DNA of 64,000 bases. Origin: Papio anubis (lineage: Eukaryota; Chordata; Mammalia; Primates; Cercopithecidae). The notes beneath the pieces were generated by a model. The model was not told the DNA's origin and searched no databases. It saw nothing but the letters and a program-made list of their open reading frames with translations. Location of the stretch: positions 2,689,501 through 2,753,500 of the forward strand of contig NC_044977.1 of the NCBI RefSeq assembly GCF_008728515.1, given 5' to 3'. A program made the position numbers and the translations under genes. This document shows, in pieces, positions 12,293 to 22,974 of the stretch; within the stretch, counting starts at the first letter, position 1; each line of letters begins with the position of its first letter.

Positions 12293-13427
12293 TGTCGACA
12301 AAGAGTTGAACTCTTTGAAATATTTGAAGAGATTTATTCTGAGTTAAATATGAGTGGCCACAGCCTGTGACACAGCCCTCAGGAGGTCCAGAGAACGTGT
12401 GCCCAGGGCTGTCAGGGTGCAGCTTGGTTTTATACATTTTTAAGGAGGCATGAGACATCAATAAAATTCAGTTGAGAAATACATTGGTTTGGTCCGGAAA
12501 GGCAGGACAGTTTAAAAAGTGGGGAGGGGGCTTCCAGGCTCTAGGTAAATGTAAGCATTTTCTGGTTGACAATTGGTTGAGTTTTTCTAAAGACCTGGGA
12601 TCAACAGAAAGGAAATGTTCAGGTTAAGATAAAATATTGTGGAGACCAAGGTTATTTTGAAGTCTCACAGTGGCTGCCCTTGAAGAGGAGAGATGACAAC
12701 TGTTTCCTATTCAGGCCTTTAAAAGGTGCTGGACTCTCAGTTAATCCCTTCAGGATTGGGAGGGCCTGGAAGAGAAAGATCTAGCTATGTAAATAGAGAT
12801 TCTTTACAGATGCAAATTTTCTCCCACAAAGGATGGCTTTGCAGGGCCATTTCAAAATAAGGCAAAGAAACATGTTTTACGGTAAAATATTTTTATTTTC
12901 TTCTTAGTTATGTAATGTTATGCCAGAGTCTAATTGGAAGGTAAGTCACAATGAGGCCAGAAAATAGGGTCTGGAGGCAGGGAACATAAGGCCAATTCAC
13001 ACTTCAGCTATAACAGGAAATATCCTCTCCATAGGGCGTACCTCATAAATGACTTTATAACTTTATTTCATCCTCTCTATTTACATAAGGTAAACGGTTA
13101 CCCAAAGTAACCAGTGGAATCCTCTAGGGGGTAAACTCCCCAAAATTCTGTGACAGGGCCTTTGAGCCCCTACGCTCAGGCCTGCAACCACACTGTGGAG
13201 AGTTCTTTCATTTTCAATAACACCCTTGATTCCTTCCTTGCTCTGTGCGTTTTGTCCAGTTCTTTGTTCAAGACGCCATAAACCTGGATACCCTCCACCT
13301 TTAACAACAATATATAGAGTTAAATAAAACCCATCTGATGAGAATTTGTGGTTTGTAGGGCCTAACTCCCCAGATCCCTTAGATAGGAATTTGGACAATA
13401 TGAGAAAAAATCAGAGCTTAGTCCTCA
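12293..13427 (-). mobile_element. Class I ERV solo LTR, copy 1 of a family present three times; interrupted
   Basis: Minus-strand LTR beginning TGAGGACTAAGCTCTGATTT (right end, 13427) and ending TTTGTCGACA-like sequence at 12293. Its polyadenylation region reads CAGAATAAATCTCTTCAAA on the sense strand. Flanks GCTA (12289-12292) and ACTA (13428-13431) match at 3 of 4. A second LTR (12952-13306) is inserted inside; without it and the duplicated 4 bp the host LTR is about 776 bp. It is homologous to 20393-21154 (+) and 42316-43505 (-). I could not assign the family name; a MER4/PRIMA4-like class I LTR is a guess. Confidence 0.85.
12952..13306 (+). mobile_element. Short class I LTR (355 bp) nested inside another LTR
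   Basis: Starts TGAGGCCAGAAAATAGGG and ends CCACCTTTAACA, so it has TG...CA ends. A perfect 4-bp target-site duplication ACAA lies at 12948-12951 and 13307-13310. The paralogous host copy at 43381 runs uninterrupted through GTCACGATATATAG, confirming the empty site. A sense-strand TTTTCAATAACACCC (decayed AATAAA region) lies about 85 bp before the end, followed by a pyrimidine-rich U5-like part. Family not assigned. Confidence 0.88.
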
Positions 13428-13431
13428 ACTA

Positions 13432-16400
13432 CAAGGCACCAAAAACACATACTGAAAACTGAATAATCCATAAAATCTTAAATTTTCTGTTTCTTTTTTT
13501 CTTTTTTTCTTAGTGTTTACAAATTTCTCACATTAAATTGAAATATGACTTTCGATTAGTGAAACGAGTATGAGTTAGTTATTTTCATAGCAAACCTAAG
13601 TCTCCTTTTATGCTATCTTCTACCAAAACCAAGTTCATTAATAGATGCCTGTGTTTTTTATTTAAATCCCTGAACACCAGTGATGGAAACATAAATTTCT
13701 AAATTGAAAAAAATGTGTATGTGCTGATACTGTTGGTTACATGTTCAATCCTATCATCTTAATATAATCTGCAATACCTGTAATTTCCCCTAAAATAGAG
13801 TTTGTCAGTTAAAAGAGAAATATTTTCTTTCCTTTTGTACTTTGTGATTCCAATACTTTATTAATCTGTTTAAAAAAGACATTCTAGGTTTCTTTAGGTT
13901 CTTTACTTGCTGGCGTTGCCACCACTGAGTTTTTATTATGTAAATTATTGCAATCTGGTTAGCTCCTTCCGTCCTTTTTCTTAACAAAAGGGGTCTGCAA
14001 GTGCTAATCAAAATGTTGTAATTTACATATTAATGAAGTTTTTATAATGACATTTCCTTCATGCACAGGGTGAGCAAAAGGGAGACTTTTTATCCTTTTT
14101 TGAGAAAGCAACCACAAAATTTTGATCTTAGGAAGTATCTTTGAAACTTTCCAAAACTGATTGGAATAGCGTTGATGTATTTTAATCAGATACAGAAAGA
14201 CTTCACAAAGTATAAGCTGCACATGTGCTGCCGTAATGCTTATAAGCACTAATTTTTTTGTACACATTCATGTACTTGTAATTGCACAAAATGCGAAGGA
14301 TACATTTGGCGGTGAGGATGCTGTGCACAATCAAGTCCTAATCGTTTTCAGGAAAGGATAAACATTCCACTAAAAACGAGGAAAGACAAGAAATGTTCAA
14401 AAGCTATGTCAAAAGTGTCCAGCTGTTTTTACAGAATATAGGTGATTTCCTGGTGCTAGCAAAATCCAGAAGAAATGTTATAATAACTAGAAATGTCTGT
14501 AATTGTGAAGAAGCCCAAGTATGAAGATTCACAAAAAATAGAATAAGTGGATGAAAGTAGTTAAAACAATCTTCTTAGTAATGAGGTACTCTGATTATAA
14601 AAGTACTTTGACTCTTTAGAATGTGTCACTGAATGCCAAGCTGAAAAAAACAAATTAACAGTCTGTCACTAGAACGTGGTCTCCCACAGATAATATGCTC
14701 ATAAATGAAAAGACAGAGATTCCAATATTCATTATTATTCAGTCAATGACATTATTAGGAAATTCCTTCAAGGAACAACTTGTGTCATGTTTTCTTCAAT
14801 TATCAAATGAGCATATATAAGCACAACATTTGTAATGAGAATTCTTTTTCAGTTAATAACATTCTTAAAGACTATTTATATACAAAAATATATATATTTA
14901 GTGTAGCTATATATATATATGCTAAAAGAGAAAAAAGATAAAAGTGGCCCAAATATTTTTGTATGATTTCCTAATTGTACTATACAAAGTATTTTATGTG
15001 AAAAATTTATTGTCACGAACAAGCCTGAAAATTGTACTGTTTTTCCAAATTAAACTCCTTTCCCTGCCCCAGAAAATTGGGGTGAAAATTAGTAATTTGT
15101 TAGTTATATCTAAGAGTAGCAATGTAATATTTGATTAGTTTCCTCTAAAATAATTTTGTTATAAGAGGCAACATAGTATCTAAGATCAGCAAAATTTTTA
15201 GAATGTTAAACACTCTTAATATACTAATATTAAAAATTACATAACATATCATAATATAGTTCTGAAATCTGAAAAATAAATATATATGTAGGTCAACTTA
15301 CCTTGGATTAAATATTAGCTAAATTTTTTTAGAAAATGGCAGTTGATGAGAACAGGCTATTTATGTTTTGGATTCATGGAAAGACACCCCAACAAGTGAA
15401 ATAATAAGACAGGTCTTACTTCTTTTCACAACAGGACAAGGACACCCATTCAATTGGATGAGATGACATCATGCCAAGAGCCATTAATCCAATCATTGAC
15501 TTGTGCCTGCAAGTGCTGCCATTTAGACACATGGAACCACTTCCAGTCACATCTGGCCACTTGGGCTTGTGAGCTGGCACAAGCATGCTATGGAAAGAAT
15601 AAATGCTCCTGCCCAAACTACCCCAAATTGTTTAATATTTTGAGGTCATTTCACAAAGAAGAATCCTTAAAACTATAAAACTCTCAGCTGTGCATTTATG
15701 ATCCGCAGAAAGTTTATTTTTCTTTCTCTTCTTCCCTTGAGTGGTTTGGTTTCTGAAAAGCTTCAGTCTGGCTCCAGGCTTTCGAACTGTTGATTGCTCA
15801 TGGTCAGGCATTGACTTCAGGTTTTGCCAATTCTTTGAAATTGTACTTAATTTCAAAGGACTTCCATCATTGCTAGAAGACCAGTTAGTGTAGAAGTGGA
15901 CAAATGACTTCCCTCTGGGGAAACCGACCTTTTCCAACCACAGGTGTATATAGGCTTCTCAATGACAGAGAGTAATGGTTCTAATCTTTTGCTGATTTTC
16001 CCACAGGTCTCACAACTATTTCATTCTCCAAAGGGGAAAAAAACTAGTTTGCTTGATTTTGTTTCCTATTGTGTATCCCCACCCCATTTATAATTAGTAA
16101 TGCTAAACATGACGGAATGTATACACTTGAGCTGTTTAAAACACATTAAACTATAAACTCTGAAGAACTGGATGATATACAATAGTTAGTTACACATCTT
16201 TTTGTAGTACATGGTCATCCAAAATTAAAACCACACATGCAAACTTATATGCATACACATACAACACACACACTCTCTCTGTATCTCTCTCCAGTAACTC
16301 AACTAAAGCAATACAGATGCTTTAGAGATTCCATCATTTTCTAATTCTTTCTTTGCAATCATCAGATTCTGAACCACTCTTTGCTGACTTGGCTCTTTTA

Positions 16401-16798
16401 TGAAACCTCACTATGCCTTGTCCGTTTACCTCAACTTTATGCTGTGATTGTTTCTGGTACTATTGGATTAGAATATATAACAGCTGGAACTTGTCAACGT
16501 AATGCATTTCTCCTAAAGAGGTGTATTTGGGGTTATCTGATTTTAACTTAATCAAAACAGCATCAACACGGTTTCACCCTCCTTTTCTCATCTCAAAATG
16601 AAAGTGTAGGAGACCAGAGAGTAAAACGATGTTTTACTAATTGGGCTTTTTGTTTTCCTTCCCCCAAGGCTAATAAATGGTACAGAGTTTTGCCAGCCTA
16701 ACACTTTTATAAGTATATGTCAGGGTATCTGAAAAGAAACAAAAGAAGCATTTGGTTCAACTTGGATTTGCTGCAAATAAACAAATCTGGAAACACAT
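13432..16798. other. Unique AT-rich DNA, 3.4 kb
   Basis: No recognisable transposon. (TA)-rich patches lie at 14878-14922 and 15230-15295, and a short CA/CT-rich patch at 16252-16293. Frames of 64-101 codons (for example minus 15632-15937 and plus 15454-15678) have no visible domain. It may be old single-copy sequence. Confidence 0.45.
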
Positions 16799-16811
16799 TA
16801 AGAATCTATTA

Positions 16812-17128
16812 GGCTGGGCCGCGCGTGGTGGCTCATGCCTGTAATCCCAGCACTTTGGGAGGCCGAGGCAGGCGGATCACGAGGTCAGGAGATCGAGACC
16901 ATCCTGGCTAACACAGTGAAACCTCATCCCTACTAAAAAAAAAAAAATACAAAAAAATGAGCCAGGCGTGGTGGCGGCGCCTGCAGTCCCAGCTACTGGG
17001 GAGGCTGAGGCAGGAGAATGGCGTGAACCCGGGAGGCGGAGCTTGTGGTGAGCCAAGGTCGCACCACTGCACTCCAGCCTGGGCCACAGAGCGAGACTCC
17101 ATCTCAAAAAAAAAAAAAAAAAAAAAAA
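16812..17128 (+). mobile_element. AluY with an unusual 5' end
   Basis: Begins GGCTGGGCCGCGCGTGGTGG, a small variation on the usual AluY start, and has an A-run in the linker and a long A-tail. The target AAGAATCTATTA is repeated at 16800-16811 and 17129-17140. Minus-strand frames of 76 and 97 codons are Alu-derived. Confidence 0.94.
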
Positions 17129-17244
17129 AAGAATCTATTAGGTCAATCCTATTGGAAAACCAAAAAATAAAAATACCATTACACAATGTCACCATTGCCA
17201 AGGATTGAACTCATTACAATTTTAATTGATCTTCTGTTTGACAT

Positions 17245-17793
17245 TGTAGGGGAGAATTTTTTTTTTTCTCACCCATCACTAGGTTCATGGCTAACATAGC
17301 TATAACAAAAGACAGACTAACAAGAGAAAAGACTGGAAACTTACTCAATATAAGTTTTATTTGAACAAATTAAGTTTTATGTGACACAGAGCCTTCACAA
17401 ATAAAGACCCAAAGAAATAGGGAAACCTGTGTTTTTTTTATGTTTGTTTGTTTTTTTGCAAAGTTACATAAAGAAGTAGATAGCTGTGGACAAGCATGAC
17501 TGGAAAAAGGGGGTATAATCTATTAATAATAAACCAAGGGAACTTGGTAAGGCCTGTTTGCTCAGACTCGTTTCTATCTTTCTTTGACTTCAGAGAGAAG
17601 GATATATTTTTCTTCCAGGTGTAGGGAGAGCATTTCTCAAATGAGGGTCTTATAACCTACTTTAAAGGAAGAACAGGGAATTATTTTTGGCCTGTTTCAG
17701 GGGAAAAGGGTCTGGGAATATCAGAGCAACCTTCTGGCGGCTGCTATTTTCTCAGTGTCATATTTCAGGGTAGCATGGTTCTGGACCACAACA
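17245..17793 (-). mobile_element. 549-bp class I ERV solo LTR, family unassigned
   Basis: The minus strand begins TGTTGTGGTCCAGAACC and ends TCTCCCCTACA. A perfect 4-bp target-site duplication ACAT lies at 17241-17244 and 17794-17797. A sense-strand AAATAAAACTTATATT polyadenylation region lies about 110 bp before the 3' end, followed by a U5-like TTGTTAGTCTGTCTTTTGTT. Boundaries, length and duplication size support a class I LTR. No internal region. Confidence 0.88.
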
Positions 17794-17797
17794 ACAT

Positions 17798-18837
17798 TGT
17801 ATTTGTAAGTCTTATTTTCTATGTTTAAAGTAAAATGTATTTAAAATATTTTAAACAGAGGCTCAACAAATGCCCTAATAGCACTAGAAAATAATTTTTT
17901 CACTTTTAAAGGGCTTGTGAGAGCTTAATAAACCAATTTTCAAAAACAAATATATCGATAATTCACAAATGAAAATGAATAAGAATATAATAATAATAAC
18001 AAACTTACTAGGAAATAGTGATGCATTAGACACACCTTAACAGGTTTCGAGCTCTTTAATTTCTTTTTAAATTTTTTTCTTTTTCTTTCCCTTCCTTCCT
18101 TCCTTCTGCTCTTTCTTTTGCTTCTTTTCTCCTTCCTTCCTTCCTCCCCACTTCCTTCTTTCTTTGAATTACTTCCTCTCAATTTTTTTCTATAGTATGC
18201 CGAGCCAATCATAGAGAAAAGGTTCTATGAATTTTTCCTCCATCTCATTCCTCTTTACAGGTTTCTTGCGCTCTACCTAAAGAAATCGGAAGACTGTTAT
18301 TAAGGAGGTCTCTGACTGTACCAGCATCTTGCAGTTACTCTTCCTATTCTATCTCTCATCTCTTCATAGGTGGGATGTTCTCAATTGCCTCCATTTCCTA
18401 ATAAGAGCAAAGCTTTATGTCAATTGTTTTAAAAAAGTTTTCACTGCAAAATCTTCTCACAGTTTGAAATTCTAGCATAGAATATTGGAAGCAGATCATA
18501 ATTAGACATGATATTTAAGAAACACATTTAGCATTTTTAGCACTAAGTCAAAATGTAAAAATACTAAAACTTTTCACTGGGAATATTTTTTTCCTTTAAA
18601 TGGAAAAATATGAATTATTTACATTTATTAAATAACCTGTTCAATATATATATTATATACAGTGCTCTTCACAAGTTTGTGTGAGTTTCTTTATGTAGGA
18701 ACATAAAATATATGGTATGTATCAAATGACTTGTGTATTAAATTACCATTTTGGAGGGTTTTACTTACCAGTCAGAATTTCCATTCTTATCTCCTTCTTT
18801 GTTAATGTTCCTCCGTCTGGTTCTTAACCTGTAGTTT
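17798..18837. other. Unique DNA with a polypyrimidine tract
   Basis: Includes the CT-rich tract listed separately at 18073-18166. The rest is AT-rich with no gene seen. Confidence 0.45.
18073..18166. repeat. Polypyrimidine tract (CTTC/CTTT)n
   Basis: Imperfect runs of CCTT and CTTT units, with almost no purines over about 95 bases. On the minus strand it gives the lysine/arginine-rich 90-codon frame at 17940-18212, which is a low-complexity artefact. Confidence 0.85.
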
Positions 18838-19450
18838 TGTCAGGGCTCAGAAAGTGACACCCCAGAGACTGACACTTTGGCTGAGAGTCCTTAGACGCTT
18901 CTCAGAGTCAAGGTCCATCGAACCTTACTTTGTTCCTCCCCACCCCCGACTGTAGAAAGAGACTCTTTCTCTGGAATTTCCTTCTTTGACCAAGAAAGCT
19001 TCTTTTCAAAATAAACACAATTTCCTTCTTTCCCTCCCTGAAATTTTATTATCTTTCTCAGAAGAAAAGACTGAGGAATCCAGCCATACCAACCATAACT
19101 AGAGGGACCTTTTTTTAAAAAAAAAAACAAAACAGTGCTTGCATCTGGGATTCATTCAAATTACAAGGAGAATTACTTATAAGTTAATCTCTTTTCATCC
19201 ATTCTCCTGAATAATCATTTGCTACCACTTGAAATCATTATCAATTTCCCCACCTTTCTCTGCTCCTATGGAAAAGAGTATATAAGCTTTTATACCCCAG
19301 TTCGTTACTGGTTAAACATTTTTCCAGCGATTTTTCCCATGCTGTGCTCATTAAAATAAAATTTTGTATGCCTTTCCTTTTATTCATCTGCCTTTTGTCA
19401 GATGCAAATTTTCAGAAGGCAAAAGGGAAGTTTTCCCTTAGTCTCTGTAG
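18838..19450 (+). mobile_element. Probable LTR, family unassigned
   Basis: Starts TGTCAGGGCTCAGAAAGTG, similar to the start of the host LTR at 19771 (TGTTGGGGCTTAGAAACA). It has a TATA-like AGTATATAAGC at 19275-19285 and AAAATAAAATTTTGTATGC about 65 bp later, then a U5-like CATCTGCCTTTTGTCAGATG. The layout of promoter box, polyadenylation signal and U5 fits an LTR. The 3' end and target duplication were not found. Confidence 0.6.
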
Positions 19451-19770
19451 TTCATTGACTGGGACTTACGTAGCAGCTGATTTTTGCAGGCACAACACAA
19501 ACCCATGCATGATTCCTGTTGTGTAGACTCTCCCTATGATTCACAAAAGCATATTTGAATGGAAAAGAGTGAAAAAGATATCACCAAAATAATTTAAAAT
19601 ATTTTTAATAGACAAAAGAGAAGTAATTCACTTGTAAACTTTAGAATGTTAGTTAAGATTAATCATACCACTAACAATAACATATGGCATCGATGACACT
19701 GATTGAGTTCCATTGTTCTGCCCTACCAATTCAATAAGTACCCTATCTATTTATTTTATTGTCTACGACT
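19451..19770. other. Unique DNA between two LTRs
   Basis: About 320 bp of AT-rich sequence with no assigned repeat. Confidence 0.4.
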
Positions 19771-19865
19771 TGTTGGGGCTTAGAAACAATACCTCAAAAT
19801 GAAGACCTCAGAAATAGCCTCAGAAATGAAGTTTTTCTTTGATCTTCTCCCTTACTCCTTCTCTC

Positions 19866-20305
19866 TGTCATGCGTGTCCATGTGAAGAGACCACCAAACA
19901 GACTTTGTGTGAGCAATAAAACTTTTTAATCACCTGGGTGCAGGGGGCTGAGTCCAAAAAGAGAGCCAGCGAAGGGAGATAAGGGTGGGGCTGTTTGATA
20001 GGATTTGGGTAGGTAAAGGAAAATTCCAGTCAAAGGGGATTTGTTCTCTGGTGGGCAGGAGTGGGGGTCACAAGGTGCTCGGTGGGGGAGCTTTTTGAGC
20101 CAGGATGAGCCAGGCACAAGATAATGTCATCACTTAAGGCAAGCGCCGGCCATTTTCACTTCTTTTGTGGTGGAATGTCATCGGTTAAGGCAGGGCAGGG
20201 CATTTGCACTTCTTTTGTGATTCTTCAGTTACTTCAGGCCCTCTGGGCCTGTACGTGCAAGTCACAAGGGATGCGATGGCTTGGCTTGGGCTCAGAGGCC
20301 CAACA
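19866..20305 (-). mobile_element. HERV-H solo LTR (LTR7-type), minus strand
   Basis: The minus strand begins TGTTGGGCCTCTGAGCCCAAG and ends GGACACGCATGACA. It contains the internal near-repeat typical of LTR7: two copies of an ACAAAAGAAGTG block, around 20155 and 20208. A perfect 5-bp target-site duplication CTCTC lies at 19861-19865 and 20306-20310. The core promoter box is changed to CTATCAAAC (around 20000) and the polyadenylation signal appears as GATTAAAAAG. 440 bp fits a solo LTR7 with no internal region. It lies inside the LTR 19771-21911. Confidence 0.94.
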
Positions 20306-20392
20306 CTCTCAGTCCCATTAAAAGTAGAATCCCTCTTCCCCAAGGTCAGGGAAACCAGAACTCCTTTTCCCCAAAGCCAGGCGTAAAACCCA

Positions 20393-21154
20393 GGAGGATT
20401 AAGCTCTGATTTTCTGTTTTAATCTTGCCCAAATTCCTGTCTAAGGGGTCTGGGAAGTCATGCCCTACAAACCATGAATTCTCATCAGATGGGTTTTATA
20501 TAACCCTATGTATGATGACTTTCTCTTGCATAACATTAGGAAATGAGGAAGAAAATAAAAATATTTTACCCCAAAATGTATTTCTTTGCCATATCTTGAA
20601 ATGGCCCTGCAAAGCTGTTCTTGGTGGGGGAAAATTTGTGTCTGTCAAGATTCTCTGTTATAAATATCTAGATCTTTTACTTCCAGATCCTCCCAATCCT
20701 GAAGAGATTAAGTCAGAGTCTAGCACCTTTCTAAAGGTCTGATAGGAAACATTTGTCATCTATTGTTTCTAAGGGCAGCCCTATAAGACTTCAAAAGAAA
20801 CTTGGTCTCTACAATCTTTTATCTTCACATAAACATTTCCTTTCTATTGATCCCAGGTCTTTAGACAAACTCAACCAATTGTCAATCAAAAAATGTTTAA
20901 ATTTACCTATAGCCTGGAAGCACCCCCTACTTTCATTGTCCCCCCTTTCTGAATCAAACCAATGTATTCCTTAATTGTATTTGATTGATGTCCTGTGCTT
21001 CCCTAAAATGTATGAAACCAAGCTGTGTCCGGACCACCTTGGGCACACGTTCTCAGGATCTCCTGAGGGCTGCGTCATGGGCCATGATCACTCACATTTG
21101 GCTCAGAATAAATCCCTTCAAATATTTTGCAGAGTTTGGCTTCTTTTGTTGACA
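20393..21154 (+). mobile_element. Class I ERV LTR, copy 2 of the three-copy family
   Basis: 762 bp on the plus strand, starting GGAGGATTAAGCTCTGATTT (first base changed from TG) and ending CTTCTTTTGTTGACA. Flanks CCCA (20389-20392) and CCTA (21155-21158) are a 4-bp target duplication with one transition. Sense-strand landmarks are GAATTCTCATCAGATGGG, AAATGGCCCTGCAAAG, CCTCCCAATCCTGAAG and CAGAATAAATCCCTTCAAA. It is the uninterrupted reference for copies 12293-13427 and 42316-43505. It sits inside the LTR 19771-21911. Its open frames are not viral genes. Confidence 0.88.
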
Positions 21155-21550
21155 CCTAAAAATATAACTCTAACTGTCCTTCCACCTTTTTATATAAAAT
21201 CTAGTCATAAAGAAATTATCCAACCTAGCTTGTTGGACTGTAGGTCGTAAGATCTCCATTCTAGAGAGGGTCCTGCCCCGCAGCCAGAAGGAAGAAATCC
21301 ATACTTAGAGAGGGCAAGGAGAGTCTGCGCAGACAGGCCTTACTGGGTTTCCCCACTAAATCTGCTAGTATTTCATTGTGCCCTTTTTGTCCATTTATAT
21401 TTCTATGCAGCTGTTCATACTTTGTTGAATCTAAGCATAAAAATGGACCCTTTATCCTCAGGTCTTCATTCTGAAGGCTCTCATGTATGTGTATTAAATA
21501 AATTTGTATGATTTTTCTCCAATTGGTCTGCCTTTTGTGATTGATTTTTC

Positions 21551-21857
21551 TTTTCTTTCTTTTTTTTGGGGAGGGGGAGGATGGAATTTTGCTCTGTCAC
21601 CCAGGCTGGAGTGCAGTGGCACGATCTCGGCTCACTGCAAGATGTGCCTCCCAGGTCCATGCCATCCTCCTGCCTCAGCCACCCAAGTATCTCAGACTAC
21701 AGGCGCCCCCACCACGCCCAGCTAAATTTTTTGCATTTTATGTAGAGACAGGGTTTCACCGTGTTAACCAGTATGGTCTCGATCTCCTGACCTCGTGATC
21801 CGCCCGCCTCGGCCTTCCAAAGTGCTGGGATTACAGGTATGAGCCACTGCACCGGCC
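21551..21857 (-). mobile_element. AluY, minus strand
   Basis: Reverse-strand Alu with a degenerate tail (TTTTCTTTCTTTTTTTTGGG). The target is GTGATTGATTTTTC (21537-21550) against GTGAATTGATTTTTC (21858-21872), a duplication with one indel. It interrupts the 3' part of the host LTR. Confidence 0.93.
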
Positions 21858-22059
21858 GTGAATTGATTTTTCAGTGAAATTTACAGGGCCAAGGAACCTT
21901 TGACCCCTACACACTGCTTATACTTTATGTGATTATTGATACACACGAACTTAAACATTTTTATCTTAATAATTTCTTAAATATTAATAATAACAATAGT
22001 AAACCTTCTTAAATCCCATATCCCACTCTGTATATTGTCTTAGCTCTCTTTAAAAAAGT

Positions 22060-22965
22060 CTACCAGTTATTCACAAACCTGGCTGCATATTAAAATTACC
22101 TGGTAACCTTCAGAAAATACTGATACTAAAGCCGATGAAACAGGATAGTTCGCAGAACTCGCAAAGGGGTTGGCTTATTTACTCAGCTTGCAGCTTTCAA
22201 CCTCTTGTGGGAGGGGGAGTATGCAGATGAGTGGGTGCAGTGGCCAGGACAAGCTGCTTCTGGGCGACTGCCAGGAGCCGAACTTTGCATGGCCTTGCAG
22301 CAGCATCTAGGTGTGGCCTGTGACCGCTGGAGCCCCAGAGGGTGTGTGCTACAGTGTGCTCTTTTGGCTTTGCCATTCGTGGATGGCTTAACTGTTAAAC
22401 AGCTCACTGGAGCGTCAGTGTGACAGCCTCTTGCACCTGCACTGGGGCCCTTGTCCAGCGTCCAGGAAAAATCAGGTTGCGTGAATGAATTGAAGGGTGT
22501 TGAACATGGAGGATTTTATTGAGTGGTGGAAGTGGCTCTCAGTGGGATGAGGAGCTGAAAAGGGGATGGAATGCAAAGGTGGTCTTCCCCCGGAGTTCAG
22601 CCATCCCCAGCCAAACTCTCCTCTGAAATAGTGACATCAAGCCATCCCTCTGAAGTCAAGCCACTTCTCTCCAATATCCAGCTGTTTCTTCTCTTCTCTC
22701 CTTTTCTGCCACGCTGCCGCTCCACTAGTGGGGTCTGGGGTTTTTACGGGGCCAGGGTGGTTTTGGAAAAAGCAACATTTGGACAGGAAAACAGGAGTGC
22801 AAGTTCTCACTTTGGGCCGCTGGTCTAGGCTTGAGGGTGTGGCCCTCACTGGGGACCACCCTCTTCTACCCAGTATTTCCCTGCCTCCTGTTCATCTTGC
22901 CACCATCCCAGGCTGATTAAATCAGAATCTCTCAAGGTAAAAACCTGGCAGAATAGCTTGAGAAA
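22060..22965 (-). mobile_element. MER5-type (hAT-Charlie) element split by an LTR
   Basis: Left piece, about 22060-22135, has GGCTGCATATTAAAATTACC; right piece, about 22912-22965, has CTGATTAAATCAGAATCTCT. Both phrases belong to MER5-type nonautonomous DNA transposons and are contiguous in such elements. Orientation is approximate. Confidence 0.62.
22136..22911 (-). mobile_element. Probable ERV LTR inside the MER5-type element, minus strand
   Basis: On the minus strand a TCCACCACTCAATAAAATCC polyadenylation region (22513-22532) is followed by a long GC-richer R/U5-like part. The U3-like part contains AATGCAAAG-type and pyrimidine-rich blocks. Flanks GCCGA (22131-22135) and GCTGA (22912-22916) match at 4 of 5. 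About 776 bp. Family not assigned, so start and end may be off by a few bases. Confidence 0.6.
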
Positions 22966-22974
22966 CAAAGTTCT

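Larger units (their letters stand above)
19771..21911 (+). mobile_element. Host ERV LTR carrying three later insertions
   Basis: The LTR starts TGTTGGGGCTTAGAAAC (19771) and ends GGAACCTTTGACCCCTACA (21911). Pieces are 19771-19865, 20306-20392, 21155-21550 and 21858-21911. The last two contain the polyadenylation and U5 text ATTAAATAAATTTGTATG and GGTCTGCCTTTTGTGATTG. Flanks GACT (19767-19770) and CACT (21912-21915) match at 3 of 4. Without the insertions and duplicated target bases it is about 610 bp. Family not assigned. Confidence 0.78.

Noticed and set aside
17940..18212. Lysine/arginine-rich 90-codon frame
   Set aside because: Low-complexity translation of a polypyrimidine tract.
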